Below are positions 13,792-26,580 of a stretch of DNA of 64,000 bases, in pieces. Made by a program: the position numbers and the translations under genes. This DNA comes from Cryptomeria japonica (taxonomy: Eukaryota > Streptophyta > Pinopsida > Cupressales > Cupressaceae). The DNA is taken from NCBI RefSeq assembly GCF_030272615.1, contig NC_081409.1:244923502-244987501 (forward strand). Direction: 5' to 3'. The notes under the pieces are model-generated. The model saw nothing but the letters and a program-made list of their open reading frames with translations, made no database searches and had not been told where the DNA came from. Position 1 is the first letter of the stretch. Every line of letters begins with the position of its first letter.

Positions 13792-16320
13792 TCAGGATTG
13801 AGAATGGGGTGGAGGAAGCGTCCCCGGTGAGGAGGGTGCCGATGCGCGAGGTGCGGCTGTCAAGCGAGCTCGTAACTCATAGACCTGCTCAATCCGCAAC
13901 TTGAGGTCCTGCTCCGCAACCATTTGGTGCTCCATCATTGTTTTCACCATCATCGCCACCTCCAAGACCTCTTTGTCTTTCTGCTCTACCATCTCTAAGG
14001 CACTACCCAGGCGTCTCTCCAACATAGCCGTGTCCTTGCGGGCCTCCTCCAACTGTGCCTCTAAGGCATCCTTCGCTGACCTCTCCTCAGCTAACACTGT
14101 GTCCAAGGTAGCGCGTTTTGCATCCCATGAGGCCTTCTCCCAAGCCAATTGCTCTCTGTGCAACTCCTCTATTTGCTACAGTTGAGCAACCAACTCTTCC
14201 TGTGCCAACATAGCCTCCTGGCATTGGGTCTCGGTACTGTCAGCAATATACTGTGTCCTTCGCAACCCATAGTAGGTCTCTCAGAAAACTTGCTCTATTC
14301 TCCACAACAATGACTGTCTGCTGGTCTTGCCAACCTGCTCGTGGAGGCCCCAATTCTCCAACATCTGCAAGGTCTTCGTAGTAGGCCATCCACTAGACTC
14401 AAAACACTGCGCAAAGTGTGTCATGCACCTGCCCCTCATAAACCCGAGTAGCTGCTCCAACTCTTCATCTGTCCGGGCATCTCCCTAAGACCTTGTAGAG
14501 GCTACCATCCGCCGGGCTTCCATAACCATATCCGCAAGGAATTGCTCCAATTCCTTGTTGCCTGCCACTTTCGGAGATGCTAGGACATCGTGCTCCTCGG
14601 CATCCCCGTGAGGACTCTGCAGTGGCTCATCATGCGGGGGGCTCTAGATCAACTCCTCCGCCTGCCTGAGACTTAGCACCAACTCACGAATGGGCGAGTG
14701 GTCTCTCTATACAATCAGTGTAGTCTCTGGTGAACTGTTTCTGACCAGGTCCACAATCTCGTGAGGGATTGGCTCACGCCATGGGGAGAGGACCGCTACT
14801 CCAACTGGTGCTACTGGTGTCATTTTGTACCGACTCAACCACACACTCATATTTGTTTGAGAAGGCGTACCACTCCCTCCATGATGCTCTGCTGGTACAA
14901 CCTCCCTACCAACCTTCCCACCACTGCCCCCAGCCTTTATTCCTGTCGTGGGACTCCTATCGCTAACCATGTGAGGCTCTGGTAAGCCTACTAATGTCGC
15001 GGTTGCGTGTGGTGGAACCATAATCACTGGTGCCCGACCCTACCCAAAACCAGGAACTGGCACTGCCAATACTACTGCTCCAGGGAGAGGCCAAGTGGCA
15101 CTTGTTGAGACCGTTTGCTCGGATAACTCACCCAAGGGTCGTGTGGTTGCTGCTGGCACAACTATGAGAGGTGGAGGTGTGGTTGTCTGTGCTATTGTAG
15201 AAGATGTTGCCCCTGTCTCCTCCTCCACTTGCTATTCACCTCTACCCACCATTTTGAAACTACTCTCGGTGGCCTCTGATGTATCACTGGAGTCCTCTGC
15301 CTCCTCACTCAGGTCACTAGTCACAGACTCCGACTCTGTCTCCGCCTCAGACACCACCACTCGTTGCTTTCGTTTCTTGCCTGATTGTGTATCTCCGTTG
15401 GGTGCCATGATATCCAAGTGAACCCAATAAAATATAGGCGGCTGCCTCGAGCGTACATGGCCTTGTGGTGCCAAGTGTGGTGTGTCTGGTGAGCCTTGAA
15501 GGCGTACCACATCCAGGAAGAGTCCAATCGCATGGTAGGGCATGTAGAAGGTCCAGTGCTAGAGGGTCACGAATTCCTCCATCCTATCTTCCAGTACTGA
15601 TGCCTAGTCGTATATCATGCCATTTTGGATGCCATTCACCAGCACCACCTGCGCCATGGCAATGTCTGAAGCCCTACTCGCTCCCATCAAGCGGCTCTTC
15701 AATACATCCACAAGGCACCGCCATATCCCCTCTCTCAGGAACGACTTCTTCAAACCTCTTCCTTTGCTAGCATGTTGGAGACTATCCAGTTCGGCTTGTG
15801 TGAGGTCGTCGCGACACATCAGCTTGAGAAGTTTATCTTTTAAATCTGGGGATATTTTCTGCCCCTTGTCCATTTTCTTTCCTTGCACTCCTGGAATACC
15901 AAAAACTCTTGTAAATTCTGTGGAAGCGAACAACACTATAATCTGGTGGTGCTCGTAATCAAATACGGATTGTCGCCTATGTGGGTCATAGGCACCAATC
16001 ATGGCCCGCATCACAACTTCAAAATCCTTAATACAAAAAATGGGCATCTGGATGGCCCACTGTACCTGTGCAAGTCGTAGTTGTGTCTTCATAGGATCAT
16101 CATGCGGGGTCTCGTTCCACCATTTCCTACAATCTGCTCCACTCAAACCCTTGAAGGTAATGGTGTCCATGGTCACATCATTCTTTGTTGCCATCTGCTG
16201 CTGCACTTTGGGTTGCACCTTTTTACCTTTTCTTTTGTTGTTGTCAGCCATGCTGCCACTGACTTTCACACCTGAAGGCAAAATCCGAACAACTTTCTTG
16301 TTCGCAGAGGTTGCCGGCAC
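13792..16320 (-). pseudogene. Element C extra ORF after integrase, coiled-coil C-terminus
   Basis: A minus-strand frame of about 840 codons in the position of an env-like or additional ORF, broken by stops near 15603, 15552, 15229, 15039, 14706 and further on. Segment 1 (16320-15604, 238 codons) has a basic N-terminus, then GLSGADCRKWWNETP, a Phe-rich block with FTRVFGIPGVQGKK, and REGIWRCLVDVLKSRLMGAS. Segment 2 has TFYMPYHAIGLFLDV and an acidic Ser/Glu stretch (SEAETESESVTSDLSEEAED). The middle is Pro/Thr/Ser-rich low complexity. The end (14163-13792) is a Glu/Lys/Arg/Leu-rich predicted coiled coil (LEAQLEEARKDTAMLERRLG). No transmembrane segment, so not an obvious envelope. The F..IP segment faintly recalls ORFs of Tat/Athila-type elements. 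Function unknown. Confidence 0.6.
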
Positions 16321-16559
16321 TGTAGCAGGTAACTGCCATAACTGCTTTTGCTAATTCTTTCCATTGCTGACGTCCATTAATTAATTTTTCCTTTGTCTTT
16401 TGTGCCCTTTTTAATATTAAAAAAATAGGGTTAGGGTAACAAGCTTCTGCACGTGCCTATTTTCCTCCAACATGGGACCTTTCCTCCAGACGCTACCCCT
16501 CGATAATTTTTTTTTTAAAATGCTTTTGTGCCACCAGACAATCTTTCTCCACCATTCAA

Positions 16560-17100
16560 AAGTACCTGCAATGGTCATACAACACCTGCAATGACCGTGC
16601 GGTATTTATTTTTTATTTTTTATTTTTACTGTACAATACCCTCTAATTGACCGTACAAGCATTTGGTGAATCTATCTTGTCAACCGTTCATAGCCCGTAC
16701 AGAATTGCTCTTAATTGCATTTGTTCCAATTGCCGTATGGTTGTCCTGCACTCCCTCCTTCGTCGTACGGTTATGACGCACGACGGTTTTCACTTCCTTC
16801 GTCGTACGGGTATGGCGTAAGGTGGTTTCGCTTCCTTCGCCGTACGGTGGTTTCGCTTCCTTCGTCGTACAATTGTTTCGCTTCTCCCCCTTTTTTTTCT
16901 TGTTTTCTTTCCTTCGTATGATGCTTTATATCGTACGATGTCTCATCCGTACAGTGGGCTCTTTTTTCCGTCGTACGGTATTGATCGTATGGTTAATTCG
17001 ACGATTTTAAGAAAAATTTCTCCGTACGGTCATACAGTTACTTGCCACATTTTTTTTTCCGTACAGTGTTGTACGGTTACCTGCCGTACTTTTTTTTTTG
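16560..17100. repeat. Cluster of CGTACGG-like motifs in element C
   Basis: Roughly 17-18 copies of a core CGTA(C/T)(G/A), often as (C/T)CGTACGG or CGTCGTACGG, spaced 10-50 bases apart in otherwise T-rich sequence. Three copies share a longer unit TTTCGCTTCCTTCG before the core. The core CGTACG is palindromic. The block lies between the end of pol (17103) and the extra ORF (starts 16320), where a promoter or leader for that ORF could be. Confidence 0.85.
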
Positions 17101-17102
17101 AT

Positions 17103-18229
17103 CTAAGTATTTCTTCGGGAGGATTCGGGGTTGGTCGGTCGACTCTGCTCATGATATAGTATTAATTTCGACCCATTGATGCTGCCTGCAACCTCCCGTC
17201 CATCCAGTGTCCACAACTTCACTGCCCCGTTCTCCGCCACCTCGCGGACTTTATATGGTCCTAACCATCTTACATTGAATTTGCCTAGTTTAATCTTATC
17301 ACGCCCATTATATTTTAGTACCAGTTGTCCTAAAGAAAACCTCATTTGTTTTAAGTGCTTGTCATGCCACAACTTCCTCCTTTGTTGGGCTGCCTCCGTA
17401 GCTCACCAGGTCATCATTCTTTTCTCATCCAGCTTGTTCAAGACATACAACCTCTCCCTCAGGATCTCCATGTCCCCCAGTCTGTTCTCGATTGCAATGC
17501 GAAGACTTGGCACCATGAATTATGTTGGCACAACAGCTTCCTGCCCGTACATTAGTTGGAACAGAGTCTGGCCGGTGGTCACCTTGTAAGTTGTGCGGTA
17601 GGCCCACAAGACCGAAGGTAATTTTTCTTCCCAGTCTTCTCCCTTGACACTGCAAGACTTGTAAATCACTCCTACAAGAATCTTGTTGGTAGCCTCGGCC
17701 TGCCCATTGGCTCGCGGGTAATAGGGGCTGGACAATGAATGAAAATTTTTAAATTCAGTAGTGAGAAGTTTGATGACATGGTTCACAAAATGTCCACCCC
17801 CATCATTTTAAATTTTCTCATAAATGAATCTTGTTGTACTTATGACTGAGTTGTCAGGCAGGGCCCGAGCTTCAACCCATTTGGTTAAATATTATGTGGC
17901 TACCACAATATAGCGACACCTCCTGGCATGACTAGCCTTGAGTGGCCCAATAAAATCCAACCCCCAGCACTCAAATAGTTCCTATGCATGCGAAGGGTTG
18001 AGGGGCATGAAATCCCTCTTTAGCGGCTTCCCCGCTCTCTGACACGTATCACAACCTACTACCCATTCTTTGACATCATTATACAATGTGGGCCACCACA
18101 GGCCCGCTAGTAGCACCTTTCTTGCCGTAGTGTCTGGTCCCATATGGCCTCCTGCGGGCCCCTCATGTGCCTCCCTCAGAACGCTTGGTACCTATTCCTC
18201 CATCACACACCGACTTAACACCTGGTCGG
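17103..18229 (-). pseudogene. Element C integrase, C-terminal part
   Basis: Minus strand, continuing from 45840 across inserted element A. Visible: HHCC zinc finger region (REAHEGPAGGHMGPDTTA...GCDTCQRAGKP, 18190-18010), catalytic core opening WGLDFIGPLKASHARR (about 17930-17980), TKWVEARALPDNS, the NDGGGHFV segment (normally TDNG, degraded) and SPYYPRANGQAEATNKI with the catalytic Glu (17665-17725). The C-terminal domain KIKLGKFNVRWLGPYKVREV...GAVKLWTLDG ends at 17103. In-frame TAG/TAA stops interrupt it. Confidence 0.85.
18225..18229. repeat. Target site duplication of element A, left copy
   Basis: GTCGG immediately before LTR start TGTCATGTCC; the matching GTCGG is at 45836-45840 after the LTR end TTTCA. 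Perfect 5-bp duplication, as expected for gypsy integrase. Confidence 0.95.
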
Positions 18230-19538
18230 TGTCATGTCCCCATCTTTTTGATGCAATTCCCACATTGCATTTGTCGAATAAAGACACTTAAAAATTTCTA
18301 AGTGTCAAAAGTTAATAAGGGAAAAAGTAACTTTTATAAAGTTACTTTATAAGCGTAAGTTTCTTTTTTCAATGAAGGCTTATGTTTTAATAAAGTGGCC
18401 CCTTTAATGTCAACACCACCCCTTTGCTCAAATCACTTAAATGACATGGCATGGTGGGACCCTTGTCTTACTTTAAAAGCCTTTAAGCCTTTCAGCTACA
18501 TAGACCCAAAAGATGCCAAGGAAGATGCTTTTTTAGTTGGATATTCCATTTAGGGTTATGCCACTCCTTGGAAAAGGTTTTAGACTTTTTGGAGGAGGGA
18601 ATTGGCATTATGTTATTATTTTATTTTCTGATTTTCTTAGCTCTGCATTAGCAGCAGAAATTGCAGGTGTTTGGAGGACATAAACCCTCAGATCTGCATT
18701 GGTAGTGGAGGTGTACCCACTAATTTGCCCACGTGGGACAAGGATGTGCCTTGTCTAGACCCAATGGGGGTCAATTTAGCAACAAAACCAGCCCATCAAT
18801 CTCCATTAGGTATGATATATCAGTTCTGAACAGTTTGTCTTGAAACTGCAGCAAGTGTGGGTTTCATAATGTCAGTCGTACCATTCCAGGCAGTGTAGTA
18901 CCATTCTAGAAGGTTGTGCATCAATTTAAAATTAAATGGAGGGTTCTAACTCCATTTCTTGTGCTTGATCTTATTGTTGGGATTAGAAAGGGTAGTGTGG
19001 AAGAAATCACAGTAAACTGACTAGATTTGTGATCAGGGTGAGCAAAAAGTGGGAAAAGAAGGTCAAAATTGTATAATTTTGCCTGGCAAAGGTTAGATTT
19101 CCAGCTGGTAATTGGGTTCTTGCCCAATTTGTTATTGGTAATTCATCTTATGGCAAAATATGTAGATTGGATCCACTGATCTGCTCCTACACCATCCTTC
19201 TCAGCTTGTATCCATTTTCTAGATAGCAAACCAGCCTCAAACCCTAGCACTGGATCCTTGGTATGTTTTCTGCTTGTACATGTGAATGTTATTTCACTTC
19301 TAGATGATTGTAATCTGCTGTCATATAAAAAATCAGAAGTTGATCTCTTGATTACATTTCATTTTTATGTTATTTCTTGTCATATGTTGCAAACCCCATC
19401 ACTAAAAAACAACACAAAATAAACAAACTCTTCTGCATCTTCTATCTAGTCTCTAAGAACACCAAAAAGGCTCCAAAATATAGTTTATTAAATTAAAATT
19501 TAAACAGGGCAGCAAAATACCTATTTAGGGATCTTTCA
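18230..19538 (+). mobile_element. Element A 5' LTR
   Basis: 1309 bp from TGTCATGTCCCC to GGGATCTTTCA. The same sequence recurs at 24375-24768 and 44914-45835, interrupted there by element B. It contains AATAAA near 18280 and ends two bases before a Met-type primer site. Confidence 0.93.
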
Positions 19539-19539
19539 G

Positions 19540-19551
19540 TGGTATCAGAGC
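19540..19551 (+). other. Element A primer binding site, initiator-Met type
   Basis: TGGTATCAGAGC two bases after the 5' LTR end. Confidence 0.9.
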
Positions 19552-19644
19552 TGATGATCCTGCCACCCTGGGGGTCATCAGAATAATTCTATGCAGTGGG
19601 GCAGATTTGGCACCTACATATATTAGACACGCAGGAGACCTAGA

Positions 19645-20900
19645 GTGGATTTAAATTTTGTCATAGAACCACCCTTTGAGACTAATATGGGTGATATACC
19701 TGAAGGACAGAGGAGCCCACCCAGACAGGAGAGACAAATTCCACTCAATCCTGATGAGATTATGAGGAGCTTGGCTGAAGCACAACCAAGAATTGTTGAA
19801 GCAATCAACAAGTTACAGCGCACACTTGACAAAATGGATTTGGGAAATAATAGGGGAAGCCACATGAGCCGTAGCAGGATAGTATCAGCTACAGGAAGTA
19901 GGGGCAGCAGTAGAATTCCACCTTCCTTGAGTAATGCATCCATCTCACCACAGAGGGACAAGACCCATACTAGGATAGCGGATAGGCCTATGCTCCCACG
20001 GTCCACCCCTAGAGAAGTACCACCATTGACTGAGCCTTATAATGGAATCACCTTCCAGGACATTGTCATGCAAACTAGTGATGAGTGGGCACTTTTATTG
20101 CAGCATGTTAGGGATGCCTTTCCTTTACATCAGTATTGTATCCAGCATAGGGATGCTGACCAAGGTCAGAATGACAGGTGGCCTAGACAACAGTGGAATA
20201 ATGATCTGAAGAGAGCTATTGGTAAGCTCTCTATGTCCACATTTGATGGTGTTGGTTCTTCCAGTGCACGAGCTTGGGTCCACAAATTGGACATCTATTT
20301 ATCCCTGAAGCTCATGACTGAGGATGAGGCTATACAGTTTGTTGTTTTACACCTGGAGGGAGTTGCATATGACTGGTGGCACCATGGTTTGGTTATGCAA
20401 AACCATACCCTTATTCACTCTTATACTAAGTTCATCGAGAGATTGATTTCCAGGTTTGACAGGAATGATATAGAACTGTATTACAGGGACCTAGCTCTAC
20501 TGAGGCAGTCAAGACATGTGGAAACTTATATTAATGAGTTTCAACGGATAGCAGTGATGGTTCCTGAGATGCCTGATAAGAGAGTCGTTATGTTGTTTAT
20601 TGAGGGTCTACATGAGAGACTCTAGGGACTAGTTAAGGCTTTAAGGCTTGGGACATTACAGGAGGCCATTTAGCTTACCTTAGATCTTGACACCCCTCCT
20701 CCCCCATCCACTTTCCAGCAAAACAAAAACTTCACCAGAAACTCTAAACTTTTCCAAAAGACTTCTCAGTTTCAGCAAGGCAATACTTCTGCCCCAAAAT
20801 TTGATCTGGAGTCTAGAAATGAGTTAAGAAGGAAGAAACTATGTTTTACTTGCAAGGAGCCTTGGGAACCTGGTCACCGATGCAGTGGAAAGGGAAAGGT
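19645..20900 (+). pseudogene. Element A gag
   Basis: Open from ATG 19645 for 326 codons to a TAG at 20623-20625 where CAG is expected; the Gag frame continues beyond it (GLVKALRLGTLQEA). Features: acidic N-terminus, retrotransposon-gag core (FDGVGSSSARAWVHKLDIYL, VAYDWWHHGL, YINEFQRIAVMVPEMPDKR), a Gln/Asn/Ser-rich basic linker, and a CCHC knuckle CFTCKEPWEPGHRC at 20841-20882. This knuckle form is typical of chromoviruses. Two premature stops make it nonfunctional. Confidence 0.85.
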
Positions 20901-20939
20901 CCATCTTATTGAGGTCCATTCAGATGGTGATGAGGACCA

Positions 20940-23900
20940 TGTTGCTGATTCAGATCCAGATAATGAGTATGATGATCATAAGACACCTCATATTGAGTTA
21001 GATGTTCAAGAGGGTACTGATATGGCTGATGTTGCCGTGGCTATGCTTTCAAGATACCCTAAGTTTTATGCTTTCAGACTTAAGGGTACTATTCAGGGGC
21101 AGCATGTTGTGTGTCTAGTTGATACTGGTGCTACACACAACTTCATTAGTGAAGAGTTGATTGACAGGTATGGTATTACCCCAGAGGAGTTTTCTGGTTT
21201 TGGAGTGAAGGTAGCGGATGGAGCTATCTTAGGTTGCACTAAGAGAGTGCCACTGTTGCAGATACAAATGAAGGACTACACCCTGGTTGATGACCTCCAT
21301 GTCTTACGGTTGGAGGACTATGATGTAGTTTTGGGTACACAGTGGCTGTAGGGTATTGGCAGGTACATTATTGATCATCGTAAGATGCAACTTGAGTTCA
21401 TGAAGGGTTGTAAGAAGACCATTCTGAGGGCATGTTCGGATGGAGGTCCTAAGGTGGTTTCTTCTCATAGAATGGAAACTATTTTCAAACACCAGGATAT
21501 TATTTGGGCTAATCAATGCTTTGTATCATCTAGGAAGTCACTAGTGAAGGATGAGAGGACTTTTCACAGTGATATTCAGACTATCTTAGATGAGCATGGA
21601 GTGGTGTTTGGAGACATTTCATCTGGCGTATCACCTAATAGAGGTTTTGAGCATGTCATCGAGCTTGAGGATTCTAAACCAATTATGACCACACCTTAAA
21701 GGCATCCCAAGGCTTATAAGGATGAGATTGAGAAGACCATCAGGGAAATTCTGGATATGGGGTTTATTAGACCCAGTTCTAGTCCATTTGCTTCTTCAGT
21801 CGTTCTTGTGAAGAAGAAAGATGACACTCTAAGAATGTGCATTGACTACTGTGCATTGAACAAGAAGACCATTAAAAACAGATACCCCATTCCCTGTATT
21901 GTAGAGTTGTTAGATGAGTTACATGGGGCAGTGTACTTCTCGAAGATAGATCTTCGTTCAGGGTACCATCAGATTAAGGTGAGAGAGTCAAACATTCAGA
22001 AGACTGCTTTCAGATGCCACTATGGTCATTATGAGTTCTTGGTGATGTCATTCGGCCTCACTAATGTTCCTGCCACTTTTCAGTCTTGTATGAACCATCT
22101 GTTCAACAGGCAGCTACGTAAGTTTGTTTTGGTGTTCTTTGATGACATCTTGATTTACAACAGATCTTGGGAAGAACACTTGTTACATCTTGAGGAGGTC
22201 TTGAGTATCATGGAATCATAGTCACTGTATGCTGAATTGTCAAAGTGTGATTTTGGGTTATCTGAAATCTTATATCTGGGTCATGTGATTGGTGTAGATG
22301 GGGTTAAGGTGCATCAAGAGAAGATACATGCCATTGTTGATTGGCCACCACCCAAGAATATATTTGAGTTACGTGGTTTCCTTGGTTTGTGTGCATATTA
22401 CAGTGGATTTGTCAAAGGTTATTCATAGCTTGCAGCACGATTGACAGATCTTACAAGGAAAGGGGCTTTTTGTTGGTCTCCGGAAGCACAGGTGGTATTT
22501 GATAGGCTTAAGCAAGTGATGAGCTCTTGTCCCATTTTAGCATTACCTGATTTCACTCAGCCCTTTGTAGTGGAATGTGATGCTTCGGGTGAAGGTGTGG
22601 GAGCTATATTGATGCAGAATCATCACCACATTGTTTATGGGAGTAGGAAATTGAAACTCAATGAGAAACTTTATTCTACTTATGACAAGGAAATGCTTTC
22701 AATTATGCATGCATTGACTAAATTCAAACAATATCTAGTTGGCTGCAAATTTGTGGTGAGAACTGATTACAATAGTCTGAAATATTTCTTGGAGCAAAAG
22801 GATCTCAGTGAAAGGCACAAAAAAATGGGTTTCTAAGATCCAAGCATATGATTTTGGGAAGAATAATGTTGCCGCTGATGCATTATCTAGGAGACCTTCA
22901 TCTGCTGTCCTATGTTCCTTATGTGAAGTCTTAGCTGATTGGAAATCTCAGCTGTTGGTAGAGTATTCCAAGAATCAGTTTGCATGTGAGGTCATGGATG
23001 GGATTATTCAGGATGAGAGATATTCGGTTGTTGATGATATCATTTACTATAAAGGAAAGATTTATTTGGTACCTAAATCCACACTTTAAAATCAAATTAT
23101 GCATGTATTTTATGATTCTCCAATAGTAGGACATCAGGGATATGGAAAAACTTACAGACAAATCAGGGAGAGATTCTCATGGAAGGGTCTTAAGAGTGAT
23201 ATTCTACAACATGTGCATGAGTGTCTTACTTGCCAGCAAAATAAAATTGAAAACACATACCCTGCTGGTCTGCTGCAACCACTTCCCATCTTGGATCAAA
23301 AGTGGACTGGAATATGTATGGATTTCATTACTGGACTTCCCAAAGTCCAAGGGAAATATTGCATTTATGTTGTGGTGGACAGATTGACTAAATATGCCCA
23401 TTTCTTTCCCATAGCATCAAATTAAACAACATTACAGGTTGCTAATTTGTTTTTCAAAGAGATCTTCTGATTACATGGTCTTCCAAAGACCATTGTGAGT
23501 GACCGTGATAGTAGGTTCATGAGTGCCTTTTGGCAAGAGTTGTTCAAACTCGTTGGTACAAAACTGACTCCCAGTACTAGTTACCACCCTCAGACGGATG
23601 GCCAGATAGAGATTGTCAACAAATGGATAGAAGGGTATCTACATAACTATGTTTCCGGACATCAACGTGCATGGGTTTGTTGTTTGTATTTGGGGGAGTT
23701 CTGCTATAATACTACATACCACATGTCCATTGAGATGACTCCATTTCATGCACTGTATGGTTATGATGCCATGATGTTCACTGACTTAGCTTTGGCTGAT
23801 AATAGAGTGCCTTTGGCTCTTGATTGGTTACAGGAGAATCAGGATATGTTAAAATCTCTCAAGAACAATATTCAGCAACCTTAGAACCAACAGAAGATGT

Positions 23901-24372
23901 ATGTTGATAGGCATCGGGTTGAGAGATCTTTTAAGATTGGGGATATGGTATTTTTATGACTTTAACCTTATAGGCAAAGCTCGGTTAAGGTTAAGGGAGT
24001 TGAGAAGTTGAAGCCCAAGTTTTATGGGCCTTATATAGTGCTGAGGAGAATGGGTGAGGTAGCATACGAGATAGAGCTTCCTCCTGAGAGTAAGATTCAT
24101 GATGTCTTTCATGTATCATGCCTCAAAAAGGCAATTGGTCAGGGTATTGTAGCATCTCCAGTACTGCCACCATTGGATGATGAAGGCAAATTGGTTATGA
24201 TTCCTGTTGAGATTCTAGAACAACGAGAGAGACATTTGAGGAACGGGGTGATCAAGAAATATTTGGTTAGTTGGAAAGATTTACCCATTGAGGATGCTAT
24301 GTGGGAAGGAGAAGAGATTCTTAAGCATCCAACCTTATCTTTGCTTGTGGGCAAGCAAATCCGGAAGGGGAG
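20940..24372 (+). pseudogene. Element A pol: protease, RT, RNase H, integrase, chromodomain
   Basis: In order: aspartic protease with active site DTGATHNFI (21121-21147) and DYDVVLGTQWL; RT with [47 protein letters not shown] and catalytic FFDDILIYN (22137-22163); Ty3-type RNase H with FVVECDASGEGVGAIL (from 22565); integrase with HHCC finger (HECLTCQQNK), MDFITGLP, VSDRDSRF and PQTDGQIEIVNKW; C-terminal YGPYIVLRRMGEVAYEIELP; and a chromodomain-like end (VIKKYLVSWKDLPIEDAMWE, 24250-24310). Stops at 21349, 21697, 22219, 22426, 23087, 23422 and a frameshift near 22808-22836 disable it. The RT catalytic aspartates are intact. Confidence 0.92.
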
Positions 24373-24374
24373 AC

Positions 24375-24768
24375 TATCATGTCCCCATCTTTTTGATGCA
24401 ATTCCCACATTGCATTTATTGAATAAAGACACTTCAAAATTTCTAAATGTCAAAAGTTAAGAAGGGAAAAAGTAACTTTTATAAAGTTACTTTATAAGCC
24501 TAAGTTTCTTTTTTTAATAAAGGCTTATGCTTTAATAAAGTGGCCCCTTTAATGTCAACACCACCCCTTTGCTCAAATCACTTAAATGACATGGCATGGT
24601 GGGACCCTTGTCTTACTTTAAAAGACTTTAAGCCTTTTAGCTACGTAGACCCAAAAGATGCCAAGGAAGATGCTTTTTTAGTTGGATATTCCATTTAGGG
24701 TTATGCCACTCCTTGGAAAAGGTTTTAGACTTTTTGGAGGAGGGAATTGGCATTATGTTATTATTTTT
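24375..24768 (+). mobile_element. Element A 3' LTR, first part
   Basis: Begins TATCATGTCCCC (terminal TG mutated to TA) right after the purine-rich tract GGAAGGGGAGA at 24363-24373 and follows the 5' LTR to 24768, where element B is inserted. The remainder is at 44914-45835. Confidence 0.93.
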
Positions 24769-26239
24769 GTATGCACGAAAAGTGGGGTGATGAAACTTAA
24801 AATGTGAAAAATGAAGCTTAAAGAGGCTTGTCCACACACCCACAGGACTTCTTGGTGCAAGTTATGGAGTCATGAAGAATGACTCAACTTCCCAAGGATG
24901 GTTCTATGGTTCTCTATCTCACAAGGTCCCTCAAGCCAATGCCTTTGCTTTTAGATCACCGAACAAAGTGGCTTAGGGATGACAAATGCAAGAACGAGGG
25001 ATGCTTATGATTGATTTAGTCATGAAAATGCATCCTATCTATGCATGATTTTACAAATGCAATAAACTAGATTATAAGATGACAAGATTAGTAGCAATAC
25101 TATCCTAACATGATATACTAGTTTATGAGTTAAGCCAATGGTAAAGGAAATAGTCTAAAATGCTTATTAGATTAATTCCTATTACAAAGAGAAGCTAGAT
25201 GTGTTAATAAAATTGTGCATAAATGAGATACTAAAAGATTGCATGGATCCTCAAAATGGAGGAATGAGAGCTCTATTTATAGTGAAAATAGGGCAATGGA
25301 TGGTCAGGATTGAAAGAGTTAATCAAGGGTCAAGTTTGAAAGTTGTCAATCCGTATTTTCAATTTTCACCAATGAAATGGTGACAATTGTCAACATAAGG
25401 CTGGTTGAGAGGAGAGGTAAGAAGCATTAAATGCTTGAGAAGACCTCATGTTTACCTTAGGAGGTAAGGGTTAAGGTTAGGTTAGATTTATCTATTGGAT
25501 AAAGCTTTTACCCAAGGGGTAAACTCTTGTGCAAAGGTAAAAGGAATAACCATGGTCAAAGCAATAAATGTTTAATGAGACCCTTGGGTTAGATGGAGGT
25601 TAAGTTAGTCAAAAAGTCTCTAACCATGCCACTAAGGGTTAGTTAACCATTAATGGTTTGAAGACTTTGGGGACAAATTTTTAAGAGTCCTTCCAAATTT
25701 GGGGGCATTGTTGAATGGATAAAGGCTTTAATGCCTTTTGAAAACTTTACTCCAAATTTGAGAAGTGACCTCCTCAAATTTAGGGAAAGGGGATAATGGA
25801 TGGGTTTGGGGTTAATTGATTAGGATTAGATGGATTCTAGAAGAGATTAGGAATAGGGTTTAGGATGCAAGTGGGGGATGTAGGAAAATGCAAGTGGGTG
25901 AGGGAAAATATAATTTATTTAAAATAAGTTGCTTTATTTCAGTTTGGTTTCAAGTTGGGGATTAAATAAATTAGATTTATTTAATTGGGGTGAACTATTT
26001 AATTAAATGTGAATTTAATTAAAAGTGGAGAGAAGGGATTTAATTAAATAAAATGATTTATTCAATTAAATGATGTAAAAAAGCTTAAGTGAATTTAAAT
26101 AAATAAATAGAATAATTTATTTAATTAAATAGAAGAATGTGGGTGATTTAATTAAATTAGATTTAACTAAATAGAGGAATGAGAATAAAATGAACATTAA
26201 ATATTCATTTAGGAATATGGTCATTTTTATACGTCTACA
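24769..26239 (-). mobile_element. Element B 3' LTR
   Basis: 1471 bp. Minus strand starts TGTAGACGTATAAAAATG (26239) and ends CATACA (24769). It matches the outer parts of 41828-44913. A TATA box (minus-strand CTATAAATAGAGCTC, plus-strand 25269-25283) is conserved in both LTRs and suggests the transcription start of the element lies just downstream of it. Confidence 0.93.
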
Positions 26240-26256
26240 TTTTGCCCCTCTTTGAA
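26240..26256 (-). other. Element B polypurine tract
   Basis: Minus strand reads AAAGAGGGGCAAAA directly before LTR start TGTAGACG, the usual plus-strand primer position. Confidence 0.85.
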
Positions 26257-26580
26257 GTGACGTGTGTGCACATGTTGATTCAAAGAAAATGATGTGTCAT
26301 CATGATTTAGTTATGATCAATTTTTATGTTGTTTTGAGATTTTCATGTCGTACCCTAGATTTGATAAACGATGTTGATAATGCTCCCTCGGGAGATGAAT
26401 CAAAATTTTTGAAAATTTGATTTGATTTAGATAAATTTGATAAATTTCATTGCATTGTAAAATTTTGTCTGTGTTGAATGTGGTAATTTGATTCATCTCC
26501 CGATATTGCCATTTGGTAGGGTGGTAGGAGACACCATGAGCAATTTTACTTCCCTCCATATAACCCTAATTTTGATTTAC

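Noticed and set aside
15095-15421. Plus-strand ORFs opposite element C's extra ORF.
   Set aside because: The minus-strand frame is the longer, collinear one with coiled-coil and acidic blocks; the plus-strand frames are shadows.
16560-17100. CGTACGG repeats as a CRISPR-like array.
   Set aside because: Spacing is irregular, the repeats are short and degenerate, and the context is a plant retrotransposon.
24755-24773. A clean target duplication for element B.
   Set aside because: The left flank (ATTTT) and right flank (ATTAT) are both T/A-rich and do not match exactly, so I do not claim a TSD; the insertion is supported by the split LTR instead.
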